Source of the DNA: Streptosporangiaceae bacterium
GTDB lineage: Bacteria > Actinomycetota > Actinomycetes > Streptosporangiales > Streptosporangiaceae
Assembly: GCA_030045295.1 (NCBI GenBank)
Contig: JASIGD010000604.1
Coordinates: 1-8,704 of the forward strand
DNA: 8,704 nucleotides
Direction: 5' to 3'
Within the stretch, counting starts at the first letter, position 1. Each line of letters opens with the position of its first letter. Below are positions 1 through 6,896 of this stretch, in pieces. The translations under genes and the position numbers were made by a program. The notes beneath the pieces are model-generated. The model was not told the DNA's origin. It made no database searches and worked only from the letters and a program-made list of their open reading frames with translations.

Positions 1-579
1 GCCCCGCCCCCGCAGGTCTGGGAGTGGCGTGACGACGCACCCGCGGCGCAGCCCGCCGCGCCGCCCGAGGACCAGCCGTCCCCGCAGGACCGGCCCTCCG
101 CCAAGGACGAACCGCCCACCGCGGACCAGCCGTCAGCCGAGACCCGTCCGCCAGCTGACGCCTCCCCGCTGACCGCGGACCAGAAGGCGTACGAGGACCA
201 GAAGACCGCCGAACTCGAGCACCCCGCCAGCGACCAGCCAGCCCAGGAACCAGCCGCGTCCAGTGGCAGCAAGAGCGGTGCCACGCCAGCCGCGACCCAG
301 GCCTTCCCGGCCGCTCCGCCACCGACCGAGACCGCGCCGGCCAAGCCAGCGCCGACCGCGCCCGCGCCGCCCAAGCCGGCGTCGGCCCAAGCCGACCTCC
401 AGCGAGAAGTAACCGTAGTCCCGGGCGTCCCGCGCTATCACAATGCGCGCTGTATCCTCATTCGTTTCATGGGTGAGGACGACCTCAGCAAGATGACGCT
501 CGCCGCGGCCAGGCAGGCTGGCTGTACGCCATGCCGCGCCTGCCTTCCCGACCAGCTGGAAAAGACCGCCGAGTTTTAA
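1..579 (+). CDS. C-terminal part of a Pro/Ala-rich protein ending in an Ada-like Cys/His (zinc?) module; 5' end outside window
   Basis: The reading frame is open from base 1 to the TAA at 577-579, giving 192 visible residues; the start lies to the left. Residues 1 to about 130 are a low-complexity, probably disordered stretch rich in Pro, Ala, Asp and Gln, with recurring DQP/DQK tetrads and a Lys-Pro-Ala segment before the folded part. The last ~55 residues look globular: a VVPGVPRYH run leads to H147-x3-C151, then an ILIRFM strand, a short acidic helix, and C175-x2-C178-x2-C181. The pattern YHxxxC followed by CxxCxxC near a Gly resembles the zinc-binding modules of Ada and of some nuclease C-termini, so metal binding is inferred, not shown. 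I know similar C-terminal modules in other actinobacterial proteins but no assigned function. It converges on ileS. No signal peptide or membrane segment is visible in the part present. Function unknown. Confidence 0.72.
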   Translation, partial: APPPQVWEWRDDAPAAQPAAPPEDQPSPQDRPSAKDEPPTADQPSAETRPPADASPLTADQKAYEDQKTAELEHPASDQPAQEPAASSGSKSGATPAATQAFPAAPPPTETAPAKPAPTAPAPPKPASAQADLQREVTVVPGVPRYHNARCILIRFMGEDDLSKMTLAAARQAGCTPCRACLPDQLEKTAEF

Positions 580-593
580 CGCCCGGGCCAGGA

Positions 594-3500
594 TCACACC
601 CGCCTGATCCAGAACGTCAGGGCGAGATCGCCGTCCACGTGCCCCCACGCTTCCCGGGCGGCGGGCTCGCCCGCCTCCGCCTCCGCATCGGCCGCACCAG
701 GCCCGTAGTCCACGGCGAGCACCTCGCGGGCGATCAGCGCGGCGTGCTCGGTCAGGGCCGCGATCACGTCCGGGTCGCCCGACGACCAGCGCAGCCAGAT
801 CCGGTCGCTGACATCGAGGCCGTCCTGCTTACGCGCCTCCTGGACGAGCCTGACGACCTCGCGCGCGAGGCCCTCCCGGCGCAGCTCGGGGCTGACCGCG
901 GTGTCGATGGCCACAGTCTCGCCGGCGTCGGTGGCCACCGCCCAGCCGACCCGTGGCGTCTGGGTCACGATCACGTCGTCCGCCCCGACCTCGACCGGTC
1001 CGCCGGCCGGATCCGCAGGCGTCACCGTCACGGTCCCGCCGGACAGCACCGCGGTCGCGACCTGCGAAGCCGGAGCCGCCGCGATGGCGGCCGCCACGGC
1101 CGGGGTCCGCGCCCCGAACCGGCGGCCGAGGGCGCGGAAGTTCGGCTTCACCGCGTAGTCCACGAGTTCCCCGCCGGCGCCGCCTAGCACCTCGAGTTCC
1201 CCCACGTTCAGCTCCGCGGCAATCTCCGCCCGCAGCTCGGGGGGCAGCTCCTCGAAGCCGGGCGCCCCGATCAGGGCCCGGCGCAGCGGCTGCCGGGTGC
1301 GGACCGCGGCCCCGGAACGCGCCGACCGGCCCAGCTCGACCAGCCGCCGCGTCAGCGCCATCTGCGCCGACAGCGCCGGATCGATCAGGCTGGCCTCGGC
1401 CGAAGGCCACGACGCCAGGTGCACCGACTCCGGCGCGCCGGGCCGGCGCAGCACGCCCCAGATGTGGTCGGTCACGAAGGGCACAATAGGCGCCATCAGC
1501 GGCGTCAGCACGGTCAGGCATTCGTACAGCGTGGCGAACGCCGCCGCCCCGTCAGAAGACCCGGGCCCGTCCCAGAACCGGCGTCGCGACCTGCGCACGT
1601 ACCAGTTGGACAGGTCATCGATGAAGACCGTTAGCCGCCGCCCGGCGGCCGCCGTGTCGAACCCTTCCAGGAACGCGGTGACGTCCCGTACCAGCGCGTG
1701 CAGCTCGCCGAGCACCCAGCGGTCCAGCAGCGGACGCGCCGAGACGGCCGGCGCGGAAGCCAGGCCCTCGGGCACCGTCCAGCCGCCCGTGTTCGCGTAC
1801 AGGACCAGGAACGAGGCCGTGTTCCAGTAGGTGAGCAGCACCTTCCTGACGATCTCGTTGAGCAGGTCATGCCCCACCCGGCGGTCGTTCCAGGGTGAGC
1901 CGGAGGCCGCGAAGAACCAGCGCAGCGCGTCCGCGCCGTGCGCTTCCATCAGCGGCAGCGGCTCGAGCACGTTACCCAGGTGCTTGCTCATCTTGCGGCC
2001 CGCCTCGTCGACGAGCAGCCCGAGGCACACTACGTTCTCGTAGGCCGACCGCCCGAACACCAGCGTGCCCACGGCCATCAGCGAATAGAACCAGCCGCGG
2101 GTCTGGTCCAGCGCCTCGCAGATGAACTGCGCCGGGTAGGTGGCCTCGAAGTCCTCCAGGTTCCGCCACGGAGCGCCATCTTGGGCAAACGGCATCGCGC
2201 CAGAGTCGTACCAGACGTCGATCACCTCGGGTACCCGGTGCGCGCGCTCCCCGCACTCCGGGCACAAGAACGTGATCGCGTCCACGTAAGGCCGGTGCGG
2301 GTCGAGCCGGGTCAGGTCGTGCCCGGCCAGCGACGAGAGCTCGGCCAGCGACCCGACGCAGGTCACGTGCGACTGGGAGCACTCCCACAGCGGCAGCGGC
2401 GTGCCCCAGTACCTGGTGCGGGACAGCGCCCAGTCGACGTTGTTCCGCAGCCACTCGCCGTACCGGCCGTACTTGACCGTCGCCGGGTGCCAGTTCGTCA
2501 GCTCGTTCTGCTCAAGCAGCTTGTCCTTGATCGCGGTGGTCTTGATGAACCACGACGGCACCGCGTAGTACAGCAGCAACGTGCCGCACCGCCAGCAGTG
2601 CGGGTAGCTGTGCTCGTACCGGTGCGAGGCGAACAGCAGCCCGCGCTCGTCGAGGTCCTCGATCAGCCGCTGATCGGCGTCCTTGAAGAACAACCCGCCG
2701 ACCAGCGGCACGCCGTCCTCGAAGTGCCCGTCGGGCCGGATCGGGTTGACCACCGGCAGCCCGTACGCGCGCGAGACGTCCATGTCGTCGGCACCGAACG
2801 CGGGCGCGAGATGGACCAGCCCGGTGCCGTCTTCGGTGGTCACGAATGACCCTGGAACGACCACATGGGCGTCAGGGATTTCTATGATCCCGAACGGACG
2901 GTGGTAGCTCGCTCCGACCAGGGCCTGTCCGGGGAACCGGGCTACGACGTGCCATCCGTGGTCGAGCACCTTGTCGACCAGGTCCTCGGCTACCACCACC
3001 CGGTTTCCGTCCCGCGTCCGCTCCGCCACCACGTAGGTCGCCTGCGGGTGAACCGCCACCGCGGTGTTGGAGACCAGCGTCCACGGCGTCGTGGTCCAGA
3101 CGAGCAGGTCGGCCCCCTCAAGCTCGGGCGGGGCCCCGCCCGCCTCCCCTTCCCCCTTCACTGGCAGCGTGCGCAGGCCGAACCTGACGGTGATGGCCGG
3201 GTCGATGACGGTCTGGTAGACGTCGGGCTGGCCCAGCTCGTGGTCGGACAGCGGGGTGCCGCAGCGGGGGCAATACGGGCTGATCCTGAAGTCGCGGACC
3301 AGCAGCCCGGCGCTGTAGATGGCCTTGAGTGACCACCAGACCGACTCGATGTAGCCGGGGTCCATGGTCCGGTAGGCGTGCTCGGTGTCGGCCCAGTAGC
3401 CCATCCGCCGTGACATCTCCAGCCACGCGTCCACGTACCTGAGCACCGACTCGCGGCAGCGCGCGTTGAACTCGGCGACCCCGTACGCCTCGATGTCCCG

Positions 3501-3821
3501 CTTGCCGGTGAGGCCGAGTTCCTTTTCCACCGCCACCTCGACCGGCAGCCCGTGGCAGTCCCAGCCGGCCCGGCGCGGGACGTGGAACCCTTGCATCGTC
3601 TTGAACCTGGGGAACAGGTCTTTGAAGGTCCGCGCCTCGACGTGGTGCACGCCGGGCTTCCCGTTGGCGGTGGGCGGTCCCTCGTAGAAGGTCCAGGCTG
3701 GCCCGCCTGCTGTCTGCTTCAGCGACCGCTCGAAGATCCCCGCGTCCTGCCAGCGGACGAGCATCTCGCGCTCGAGCGCGGGCAGGTCCACCTGCGCGGG
3801 GAGCGGTTCGAATCCCTGCAC
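594..3821 (-). CDS. ileS: Isoleucyl-tRNA synthetase, type 2 (IleRS2), with swapped GXHH signature
   Basis: Class I aminoacyl-tRNA synthetase of 1075 residues that charges tRNA-Ile with isoleucine in the cytoplasm. The order is complete. An N-terminal Rossmann start carries EGPPTANGKPGVHH (residues 47-60), where the usual HIGH signature is replaced by G57-V-H59-H60. C184/C187 is the first zinc knuckle. The CP1 editing domain contains WTTTPW (242-247) and GTGLVHLAP followed by GADDMD (332-348). C409/C412 and C520/C523 are further Cys pairs. KMSKH at 610-614 is the second ATP-binding signature, followed by the anticodon-binding helical domain (NWYVRRSRRRFW) and a long C-terminal region. Length and motifs fit the type-2 (eukaryote-like) branch found in actinobacteria. 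The start is GTG at 3821; an in-frame TAA lies four codons upstream, so no longer start is possible. No clear Shine-Dalgarno precedes it. It is divergent from the dksA-lspA-rluD unit. The function is secure; the drug-resistance implication of GXHH is inference from published IleRS2 work. Confidence 0.97.
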   Translation of the reverse strand: MQGFEPLPAQVDLPALEREMLVRWQDAGIFERSLKQTAGGPAWTFYEGPPTANGKPGVHHVEARTFKDLFPRFKTMQGFHVPRRAGWDCHGLPVEVAVEKELGLTGKRDIEAYGVAEFNARCRESVLRYVDAWLEMSRRMGYWADTEHAYRTMDPGYIESVWWSLKAIYSAGLLVRDFRISPYCPRCGTPLSDHELGQPDVYQTVIDPAITVRFGLRTLPVKGEGEAGGAPPELEGADLLVWTTTPWTLVSNTAVAVHPQATYVVAERTRDGNRVVVAEDLVDKVLDHGWHVVARFPGQALVGASYHRPFGIIEIPDAHVVVPGSFVTTEDGTGLVHLAPAFGADDMDVSRAYGLPVVNPIRPDGHFEDGVPLVGGLFFKDADQRLIEDLDERGLLFASHRYEHSYPHCWRCGTLLLYYAVPSWFIKTTAIKDKLLEQNELTNWHPATVKYGRYGEWLRNNVDWALSRTRYWGTPLPLWECSQSHVTCVGSLAELSSLAGHDLTRLDPHRPYVDAITFLCPECGERAHRVPEVIDVWYDSGAMPFAQDGAPWRNLEDFEATYPAQFICEALDQTRGWFYSLMAVGTLVFGRSAYENVVCLGLLVDEAGRKMSKHLGNVLEPLPLMEAHGADALRWFFAASGSPWNDRRVGHDLLNEIVRKVLLTYWNTASFLVLYANTGGWTVPEGLASAPAVSARPLLDRWVLGELHALVRDVTAFLEGFDTAAAGRRLTVFIDDLSNWYVRRSRRRFWDGPGSSDGAAAFATLYECLTVLTPLMAPIVPFVTDHIWGVLRRPGAPESVHLASWPSAEASLIDPALSAQMALTRRLVELGRSARSGAAVRTRQPLRRALIGAPGFEELPPELRAEIAAELNVGELEVLGGAGGELVDYAVKPNFRALGRRFGARTPAVAAAIAAAPASQVATAVLSGGTVTVTPADPAGGPVEVGADDVIVTQTPRVGWAVATDAGETVAIDTAVSPELRREGLAREVVRLVQEARKQDGLDVSDRIWLRWSSGDPDVIAALTEHAALIAREVLAVDYGPGAADAEAEAGEPAAREAWGHVDGDLALTFWIRRV

Positions 3822-3856
3822 CGGCCCAGATTAGCTCAACCCCGCAGAACATCGGT

Positions 3857-3885
3857 TTGCCACGCGTAGCACCGCGAATTATCCT
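3857..3885 (+). promoter_or_regulatory. Candidate sigma-A/HrdB-type promoter for the dksA-lspA-rluD unit
   Basis: TTGCCA at 3857-3862 (five of six matches to TTGACA) is followed by a 17-nt spacer and TATCCT at 3880-3885, which fits the actinobacterial TANNNT -10. Transcription would begin near 3892, giving a short leader of about 33 nt before the ATG at 3925 that includes its Shine-Dalgarno. Pattern match only. Confidence 0.42.
3878..3883 (-). promoter_or_regulatory. Possible -10 element for ileS
   Basis: On the minus strand the bases read GATAAT, the best TATAAT-like hexamer in the spacer, about 57 nt upstream of the ileS GTG. No convincing -35 sits at 16-18 nt, so this is weak. It overlaps the -10 proposed for the opposite direction. 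Confidence 0.22.
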
Positions 3886-3911
3886 CCGGTGATCGCTTTA
3901 CTTTTCATGGA

Positions 3912-3917
3912 CGGGAG
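3912..3917 (+). promoter_or_regulatory. Shine-Dalgarno that fixes the DksA-like gene start
   Basis: GGGAGG lies 7 nt before the ATG at 3925. The two in-frame alternatives, GTG at 3889 and ATG at 3907, have no comparable purine run upstream, and 3889 would fall at or before the predicted transcription start. This selects 3925. Confidence 0.65.
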
Positions 3918-3924
3918 GCCGCAC

Positions 3925-4344
3925 ATGACTGCTTCTCCGCGGTCTGACACCGCTGATCTTCCGGTACGTCCGGGCGAGGAGCCCTGGACCGACGCCGAAC
4001 TCAAGCAGGTGCGTGCCGAGCTTGAGGCAGAGGCTGCCGGCCTGCGCGCTGACATTGCCCGTGCCGCCTCCGAGATCGCCGAACGGCTCACCGACTCCGT
4101 CCGGGACGCCGGGGACGACCAGGCGGACGCCGGGACCAAGGCGTTCGAGCGCGAGCACGAGCTCGCCCTCACCCAGAACGCGCGGAACCTGCTTGACCAG
4201 ACCGAGCGTGCCCTGGCCCGGATCGATGCGGGAATATATGGAGTATGCGAATCCTGCGGCCAGCCGATAGGGAAGGCACGCCTGCAGGCGTTCCCCCGGG
4301 CGATGCTGTGCGTGGGGTGCAAGCAGCGCGAGGAACGCCGCTGA
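3925..4344 (+). CDS. DksA/TraR-family zinc-finger regulator
   Basis: A 139-residue protein with the DksA/TraR layout. The N-terminal ~20 residues are flexible. Two long charged helices follow (about 22-57 and 72-103), probably an antiparallel coiled coil. A zinc finger C108-x2-C111-x17-C129-x2-C132 with the typical CESCGQPIG start and FPRAMLCVGC end comes before a basic tail. Family members insert the coiled coil into the RNA polymerase secondary channel and adjust initiation, in proteobacteria together with ppGpp; the role in actinomycetes is less settled. At the coiled-coil tip, alignment by eye to E. coli DksA places D68 at the essential Asp74 and G70 where DksA has Ala76 (D65-Q-A-D68-A-G70), so the DxxDxA signature is only partly kept. 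First gene of a unit with lspA and rluD; its TGA overlaps the proposed lspA start by 4 nt. The family assignment is firm, activity as a true DksA is not. Confidence 0.9.
   Translation: MTASPRSDTADLPVRPGEEPWTDAELKQVRAELEAEAAGLRADIARAASEIAERLTDSVRDAGDDQADAGTKAFEREHELALTQNARNLLDQTERALARIDAGIYGVCESCGQPIGKARLQAFPRAMLCVGCKQREERR
4330..4334 (+). promoter_or_regulatory. Shine-Dalgarno supporting a CTG start for lspA
   Basis: GAGGA ends 6 nt before CTG 4341-4343, an optimal spacing. The in-frame GTG codons at 4308 and 4317 and the ATG at 4245 lack such a site. The motif lies inside the last codons of the DksA-like gene, as expected for translational coupling. Confidence 0.5.
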
Positions 4345-4943
4345 GCGAGCCGGTTCTTGACCCTGTTACCCGGCAGCGGCCGCGCCGGGTCGGCCTGCTG
4401 CTCGGGGTGGCTGCGCTCGTGATTGCGGCCGACGTCGTATCGAAGGTGATGGTCGTCGCGCGGATCCCCTACGAGTTCAGGGTGCACTTGATCGGCAACG
4501 TATTGATGCTCACGCAGGTCCGTAACCCGGGGGCGGCCTTCAACCTCGGCGGGGCATCTGTCACGGTCGTGTTCACGCTGATCGCGGCCGGCGTGGTGAT
4601 TTACATCCTGCGCGCCGCGAACAGCCTGCGCAGCACCGGCTGGGCGATCGCCCTCGGGCTGCTTCTCGGCGGGGCCACCGGCAACCTGATCGACCGGATC
4701 TTCCGCGCTCCCGGCGTCTTCCGCGGTGACGTGGTCGACTGGATCGAAGTGACCCGCTACTGGCCGGTCTTCAACGTCGCCGACTCCTGCATCGTCTGCG
4801 CCGGAATCCTGGTTGTGCTGCTCGCCCTGCGCGGTATCCGGCTGGACGGAACCAGGACCGCCCGCGCCTCGGGACCGGATTATCCGAATTCGGATTATCC
4901 GGAATCGCCGTCGAAGACCGCGAAGTCCCATGACGGTCCCTGA
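4341..4943 (+). CDS. lspA: Lipoprotein signal peptidase (signal peptidase II)
   Basis: Membrane aspartyl protease that removes the signal peptide of diacylglyceryl-modified prolipoproteins; target of globomycin. With a start at 4341 it has 200 residues and four predicted membrane helices (about 17-38, 72-91, 101-117, 146-165). Family motifs are all present: D31-x3-K35 in helix 1, RNPGAAF (61-67), GNLIDR with catalytic D118, and FNVAD with catalytic D148. The hydrophilic C-terminal tail (about 166-200) is longer than in E. coli LspA and carries a duplicated [10 protein letters not shown] pentapeptide. The start is uncertain: CTG 4341 is preferred because of its Shine-Dalgarno, the CTGA overlap with the upstream stop and the natural-looking MSEPVL N-terminus. 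GTG 4308, GTG 4317 or ATG 4245 would add 8 to 32 residues encoded within the preceding gene. Its 3' end overlaps rluD by 14 nt. Function secure, start about even odds. Confidence 0.93.
   Translation: MSEPVLDPVTRQRPRRVGLLLGVAALVIAADVVSKVMVVARIPYEFRVHLIGNVLMLTQVRNPGAAFNLGGASVTVVFTLIAAGVVIYILRAANSLRSTGWAIALGLLLGGATGNLIDRIFRAPGVFRGDVVDWIEVTRYWPVFNVADSCIVCAGILVVLLALRGIRLDGTRTARASGPDYPNSDYPESPSKTAKSHDGP
4876..4905 (+). repeat. 15-nt tandem duplication with an internal palindrome in the lspA tail
   Basis: Two adjacent 15-nt copies, CGGATTATCCGAATT and CGGATTATCCGGAAT, differ only near the end and encode [24 protein letters not shown] at 4882-4895 is a perfect 14-nt palindrome, and each copy also contains CGGAT-T-ATCCG. 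The AT content is higher than in the flanks. Confidence 0.7.
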
Positions 4944-5859
4944 CGAGCGCCAGCTCGCCATCCCTGAGGGCCTGGACGGGGAGCGGCTCGACGCCGCGCT
5001 AGCCCGGATGTTCGGCCTGTCGAGGTCCAGGGCCGCGGAGCTCATCGGCGCTGGCCTGGTGCTCCTGGGCGGCCGGCCGGCCTCGAAGTCGGATCGCGTG
5101 CTGGCCGGCGATGAGCTCCAGGTCACGCTGTCCGCGCCGCAGGCTCCAGAACCGCCCCGTCCGGTCGAAGGTCTGGCCGTGTTGTACGAGGACGACGACA
5201 TCATCGTGGTGGACAAGCCGCGCGGCGTGGCCGCTCATCCGACGCCCGGCTGGACCGGGCCGACCGTCACCGGCGGGCTGCTTGCGGCCGGGCACACGGT
5301 GGCGACCAGCGGCGCCGCGGAACGTCAGGGCATCGTGCACCGCCTGGACGCGAACACCACGGGCGTGATGGTGGTGGCCAAGAGCGAGCGGGCCTACAGC
5401 GCGCTGAAGCGGGCCTTCCGCGAGCGCAGCGTGGACAAGCGCTATCACGCGCTCGTGCAGGGCCACCCCGATCCGCTGCGCGGCACGGTGGACGCGCCGA
5501 TCGGCAGGCACCCGTCGGGCGACGGCAGGTTCGCGGTGGTCAGCGACGGGCGGCCAAGCGTAACCCACTACGACACGCTGGAGGCGTTCCGCGCCGCCAG
5601 CTTGGTGTCAGTAGACCTGGAAACCGGCCGGACCCATCAGATCAGGGTGCACATGGCCGCCATCAGGCATCCGTGCGTCGGCGACCTGCTCTACGGCGCC
5701 GACCCGGTGCTGGCCGCGCGTCTGCGTCTGACCCGCCAGTGGCTGCACGCGGTCAGCCTCGCGTTCGCCCACCCGGTCGACGGCCGCTGGGTCTCGTTCA
5801 CCAGCCCCTACCCTGCCGACCTGGCGCACGCCCTGGACATCCTGCGCGCCGAGAGCTGA
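4930..5859 (+). CDS. rluD: RluA/RluD-family 23S rRNA pseudouridine synthase
   Basis: A 309-residue enzyme predicted to convert uridines of large-subunit rRNA to pseudouridine. An N-terminal S4 RNA-binding domain (about 14-75: [20 protein letters not shown], then GG and a DELQV end) precedes the catalytic domain. That domain begins with [16 protein letters not shown] and contains HRLDANTTG with catalytic D140, the AK pair after it, and GRTHQIRVH (233-241). The S4 plus catalytic layout and length match RluD rather than the S4-less RluA. The E. coli sites (U1911, U1915, U1917) are known for RluD; the target here is inferred. The catalytic motif has TTG where most homologues have TSG, a conservative change. 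ATG 4930 is chosen because it begins just ahead of the S4 domain; its Shine-Dalgarno (GAAG) is weak and it overlaps lspA by 14 nt, suggesting coupling. Last gene of the three-gene unit; the next gene follows after 23 nt. Confidence 0.93.
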   Translation: MTVPDERQLAIPEGLDGERLDAALARMFGLSRSRAAELIGAGLVLLGGRPASKSDRVLAGDELQVTLSAPQAPEPPRPVEGLAVLYEDDDIIVVDKPRGVAAHPTPGWTGPTVTGGLLAAGHTVATSGAAERQGIVHRLDANTTGVMVVAKSERAYSALKRAFRERSVDKRYHALVQGHPDPLRGTVDAPIGRHPSGDGRFAVVSDGRPSVTHYDTLEAFRAASLVSVDLETGRTHQIRVHMAAIRHPCVGDLLYGADPVLAARLRLTRQWLHAVSLAFAHPVDGRWVSFTSPYPADLAHALDILRAES

Positions 5860-5869
5860 CCGGGCCGGG

Positions 5870-5875
5870 CAGAAT
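5870..5875 (+). promoter_or_regulatory. Candidate -10 box for a leaderless transcript of the next gene
   Basis: CAGAAT is followed by 7 nt and then the GTG at 5883, the spacing expected when transcription begins at or next to the start codon. The GTG has no Shine-Dalgarno, consistent with leaderless translation common in actinomycetes. The first base deviates from TANNNT and no -35 is visible. Read-through from rluD is the alternative. Confidence 0.3.
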
Positions 5876-5882
5876 AGCGGGC

Positions 5883-6659
5883 GTGGAGATCTTCGAGCAC
5901 ATTGACGCGCTGCGCTGCCACGGTAACCTGCTCGCGGACGCGGCCGAGCGCGCCGGCCTGGACGCGGCCGTGCCGCCCTGCCCGCCCTGGCTGGTCAAGG
6001 ACCTGCTCCGGCACACCGGGTACATCCACCGATGGGCAGGCAGGCACCTCACCGAATGTCCGGACCACGTCCTCGACGGGCCGCCGGAAGCGGAAATCCT
6101 GCGCGGCGGGACGTCCGACCCGGAGTTGCTCGCCTGGTTCCGCTCGGGCCACGCTGCGCTGGTCGAGATGCTGAGCACGGCCGATCCCGGCCTGGAGTGC
6201 GCCACGTTCATGCCGGCCCCTTCCCCGCTCGCGTTCTGGGCGCGGCGGCAGGCCCACGAGACCGCGATCCACCGGGCCGACGCGGAGAGCGCCACCGGCG
6301 TGCTGCCCGAGTATCCGCCCCACTTCGCCGCCGACGGCATCGACGAGCTGATCACGGGGTTCGGGCAGCGGCGCAAGTACCGGCCGTCGGCCGGGCGCGA
6401 AGGCGCGTTGCAGGTCCTGACGACAGATACCGGCGATGCCTGGCATATCAGCGCGGAGGCGGGGCGCCTGCAAGCTCGCCGCGGGTCCGCGGGCGCGGGT
6501 CCCGCCGACCCAGCGGACGGCACGGTGCGCGGCCCGGCGTCCGGCGTCTACCTGTTTCTGTGGCACCGCTGCGACGCTGCTGAGGCGGGCGTCACCATCG
6601 CCGGAGACGCCGGCCTTCTTGCGTCCTGGCAATCCAGCGTGCGGGTCCGCTGGGGCTGA
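5883..6659 (+). CDS. Maleylpyruvate isomerase / DinB-like mycothiol-type metalloprotein
   Basis: A 258-residue cytosolic protein of the actinobacterial maleylpyruvate isomerase-like family. The N-terminal four-helix DinB-type domain (about 1-150) shows WLVKDLLRHTGYIHRWA with H44, and RRQAHETAIHRADAE with E126-x3-H130. His plus Glu-x3-His matches the zinc triad known for the Corynebacterium maleylpyruvate isomerase. The C-terminal part (about 165-258) looks like the SCP2-type MDMPI C-terminal domain, with a GxxxGVYLFLWHR helix and a final VTIAGDAGLLASWQ segment. A small Gly/Ala/Pro-rich insert sits near 205-220. Some family members use mycothiol to isomerise maleylpyruvate; most, including this one, have no assigned substrate, and no gentisate-pathway gene is nearby, so the specific enzyme name should not be transferred. 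The GTG start is chosen because the domain begins right there; it lies 23 nt after rluD without a Shine-Dalgarno. Confidence 0.85.
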   Translation: MEIFEHIDALRCHGNLLADAAERAGLDAAVPPCPPWLVKDLLRHTGYIHRWAGRHLTECPDHVLDGPPEAEILRGGTSDPELLAWFRSGHAALVEMLSTADPGLECATFMPAPSPLAFWARRQAHETAIHRADAESATGVLPEYPPHFAADGIDELITGFGQRRKYRPSAGREGALQVLTTDTGDAWHISAEAGRLQARRGSAGAGPADPADGTVRGPASGVYLFLWHRCDAAEAGVTIAGDAGLLASWQSSVRVRWG

Positions 6660-6773
6660 ACGCCCGGTTTCGTCGTCAGCGCGGTGCCGGCCTGGGCGTG
6701 GCCCGTGGCATCCAAGCCCGCCGGCAAATCCCACCGCACGCGGCGAAGGGAATGTCGTACCTGCTCGTTAGTA

Positions 6774-6789
6774 TCAAATGCATGTTCGA
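6774..6789 (+). promoter_or_regulatory. Degenerate LexA (SOS) box-like site
   Basis: TCAAATGCATGTTCGA compares with the actinobacterial LexA consensus TCGAAC-N4-GTTCGA. The right half-site is perfect and the left half matches at four of six. It overlaps the last base of TAGTAT (6769-6774), a TANNNT -10-like hexamer, which is a common operator placement. It lies about 195 nt before the dnaE ATG. A half-site match of this size can occur by chance. Confidence 0.33.
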
Positions 6790-6896
6790 CAAACAACACC
6801 CGGGCTCTGCCGCCCAGCGCACTCTTCGACGCCCCCGGTCTGGGACAAAACGGACCCGGCCGGCGCGCCAGGCCTACGCCGCCAGCCGTGCTCCGC

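Noticed and set aside
580..593. Bidirectional terminator between the left-edge gene and ileS
   Set aside because: Only the 8-nt palindrome GCCCGGGC is present, with no loop or T-run.
133..648. Minus-strand frame with Gly/Arg-rich repeats
   Set aside because: The repeats are the complement of the Pro/Ala-rich coding of the left-edge gene; that gene's frame ends in a coherent Cys/His module, so the plus-strand reading is preferred.
1938..2849. 303-codon plus-strand frame inside ileS
   Set aside because: It is antisense to the IleRS catalytic and editing domains, with no domain resemblance.
3822..3924. T-box riboswitch in the ileS leader (known for actinobacterial ileS)
   Set aside because: The minus strand of this ~100-nt spacer has no T-box core resembling TGGNACCGCG and is too short for a full stem I plus antiterminator or antisequestrator.
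3879..5216. 445-codon open frame on the minus strand across dksA, lspA and rluD
   Set aside because: It is antisense to three genes with complete family motifs, and its Ser/Arg-rich composition is typical of a shadow frame.
6690..6712. Terminator hairpin after the maleylpyruvate isomerase-like gene
   Set aside because: Pairing is imperfect (TGCCGGCC with GGCC-bulge-GGCA) and no T-tract follows.
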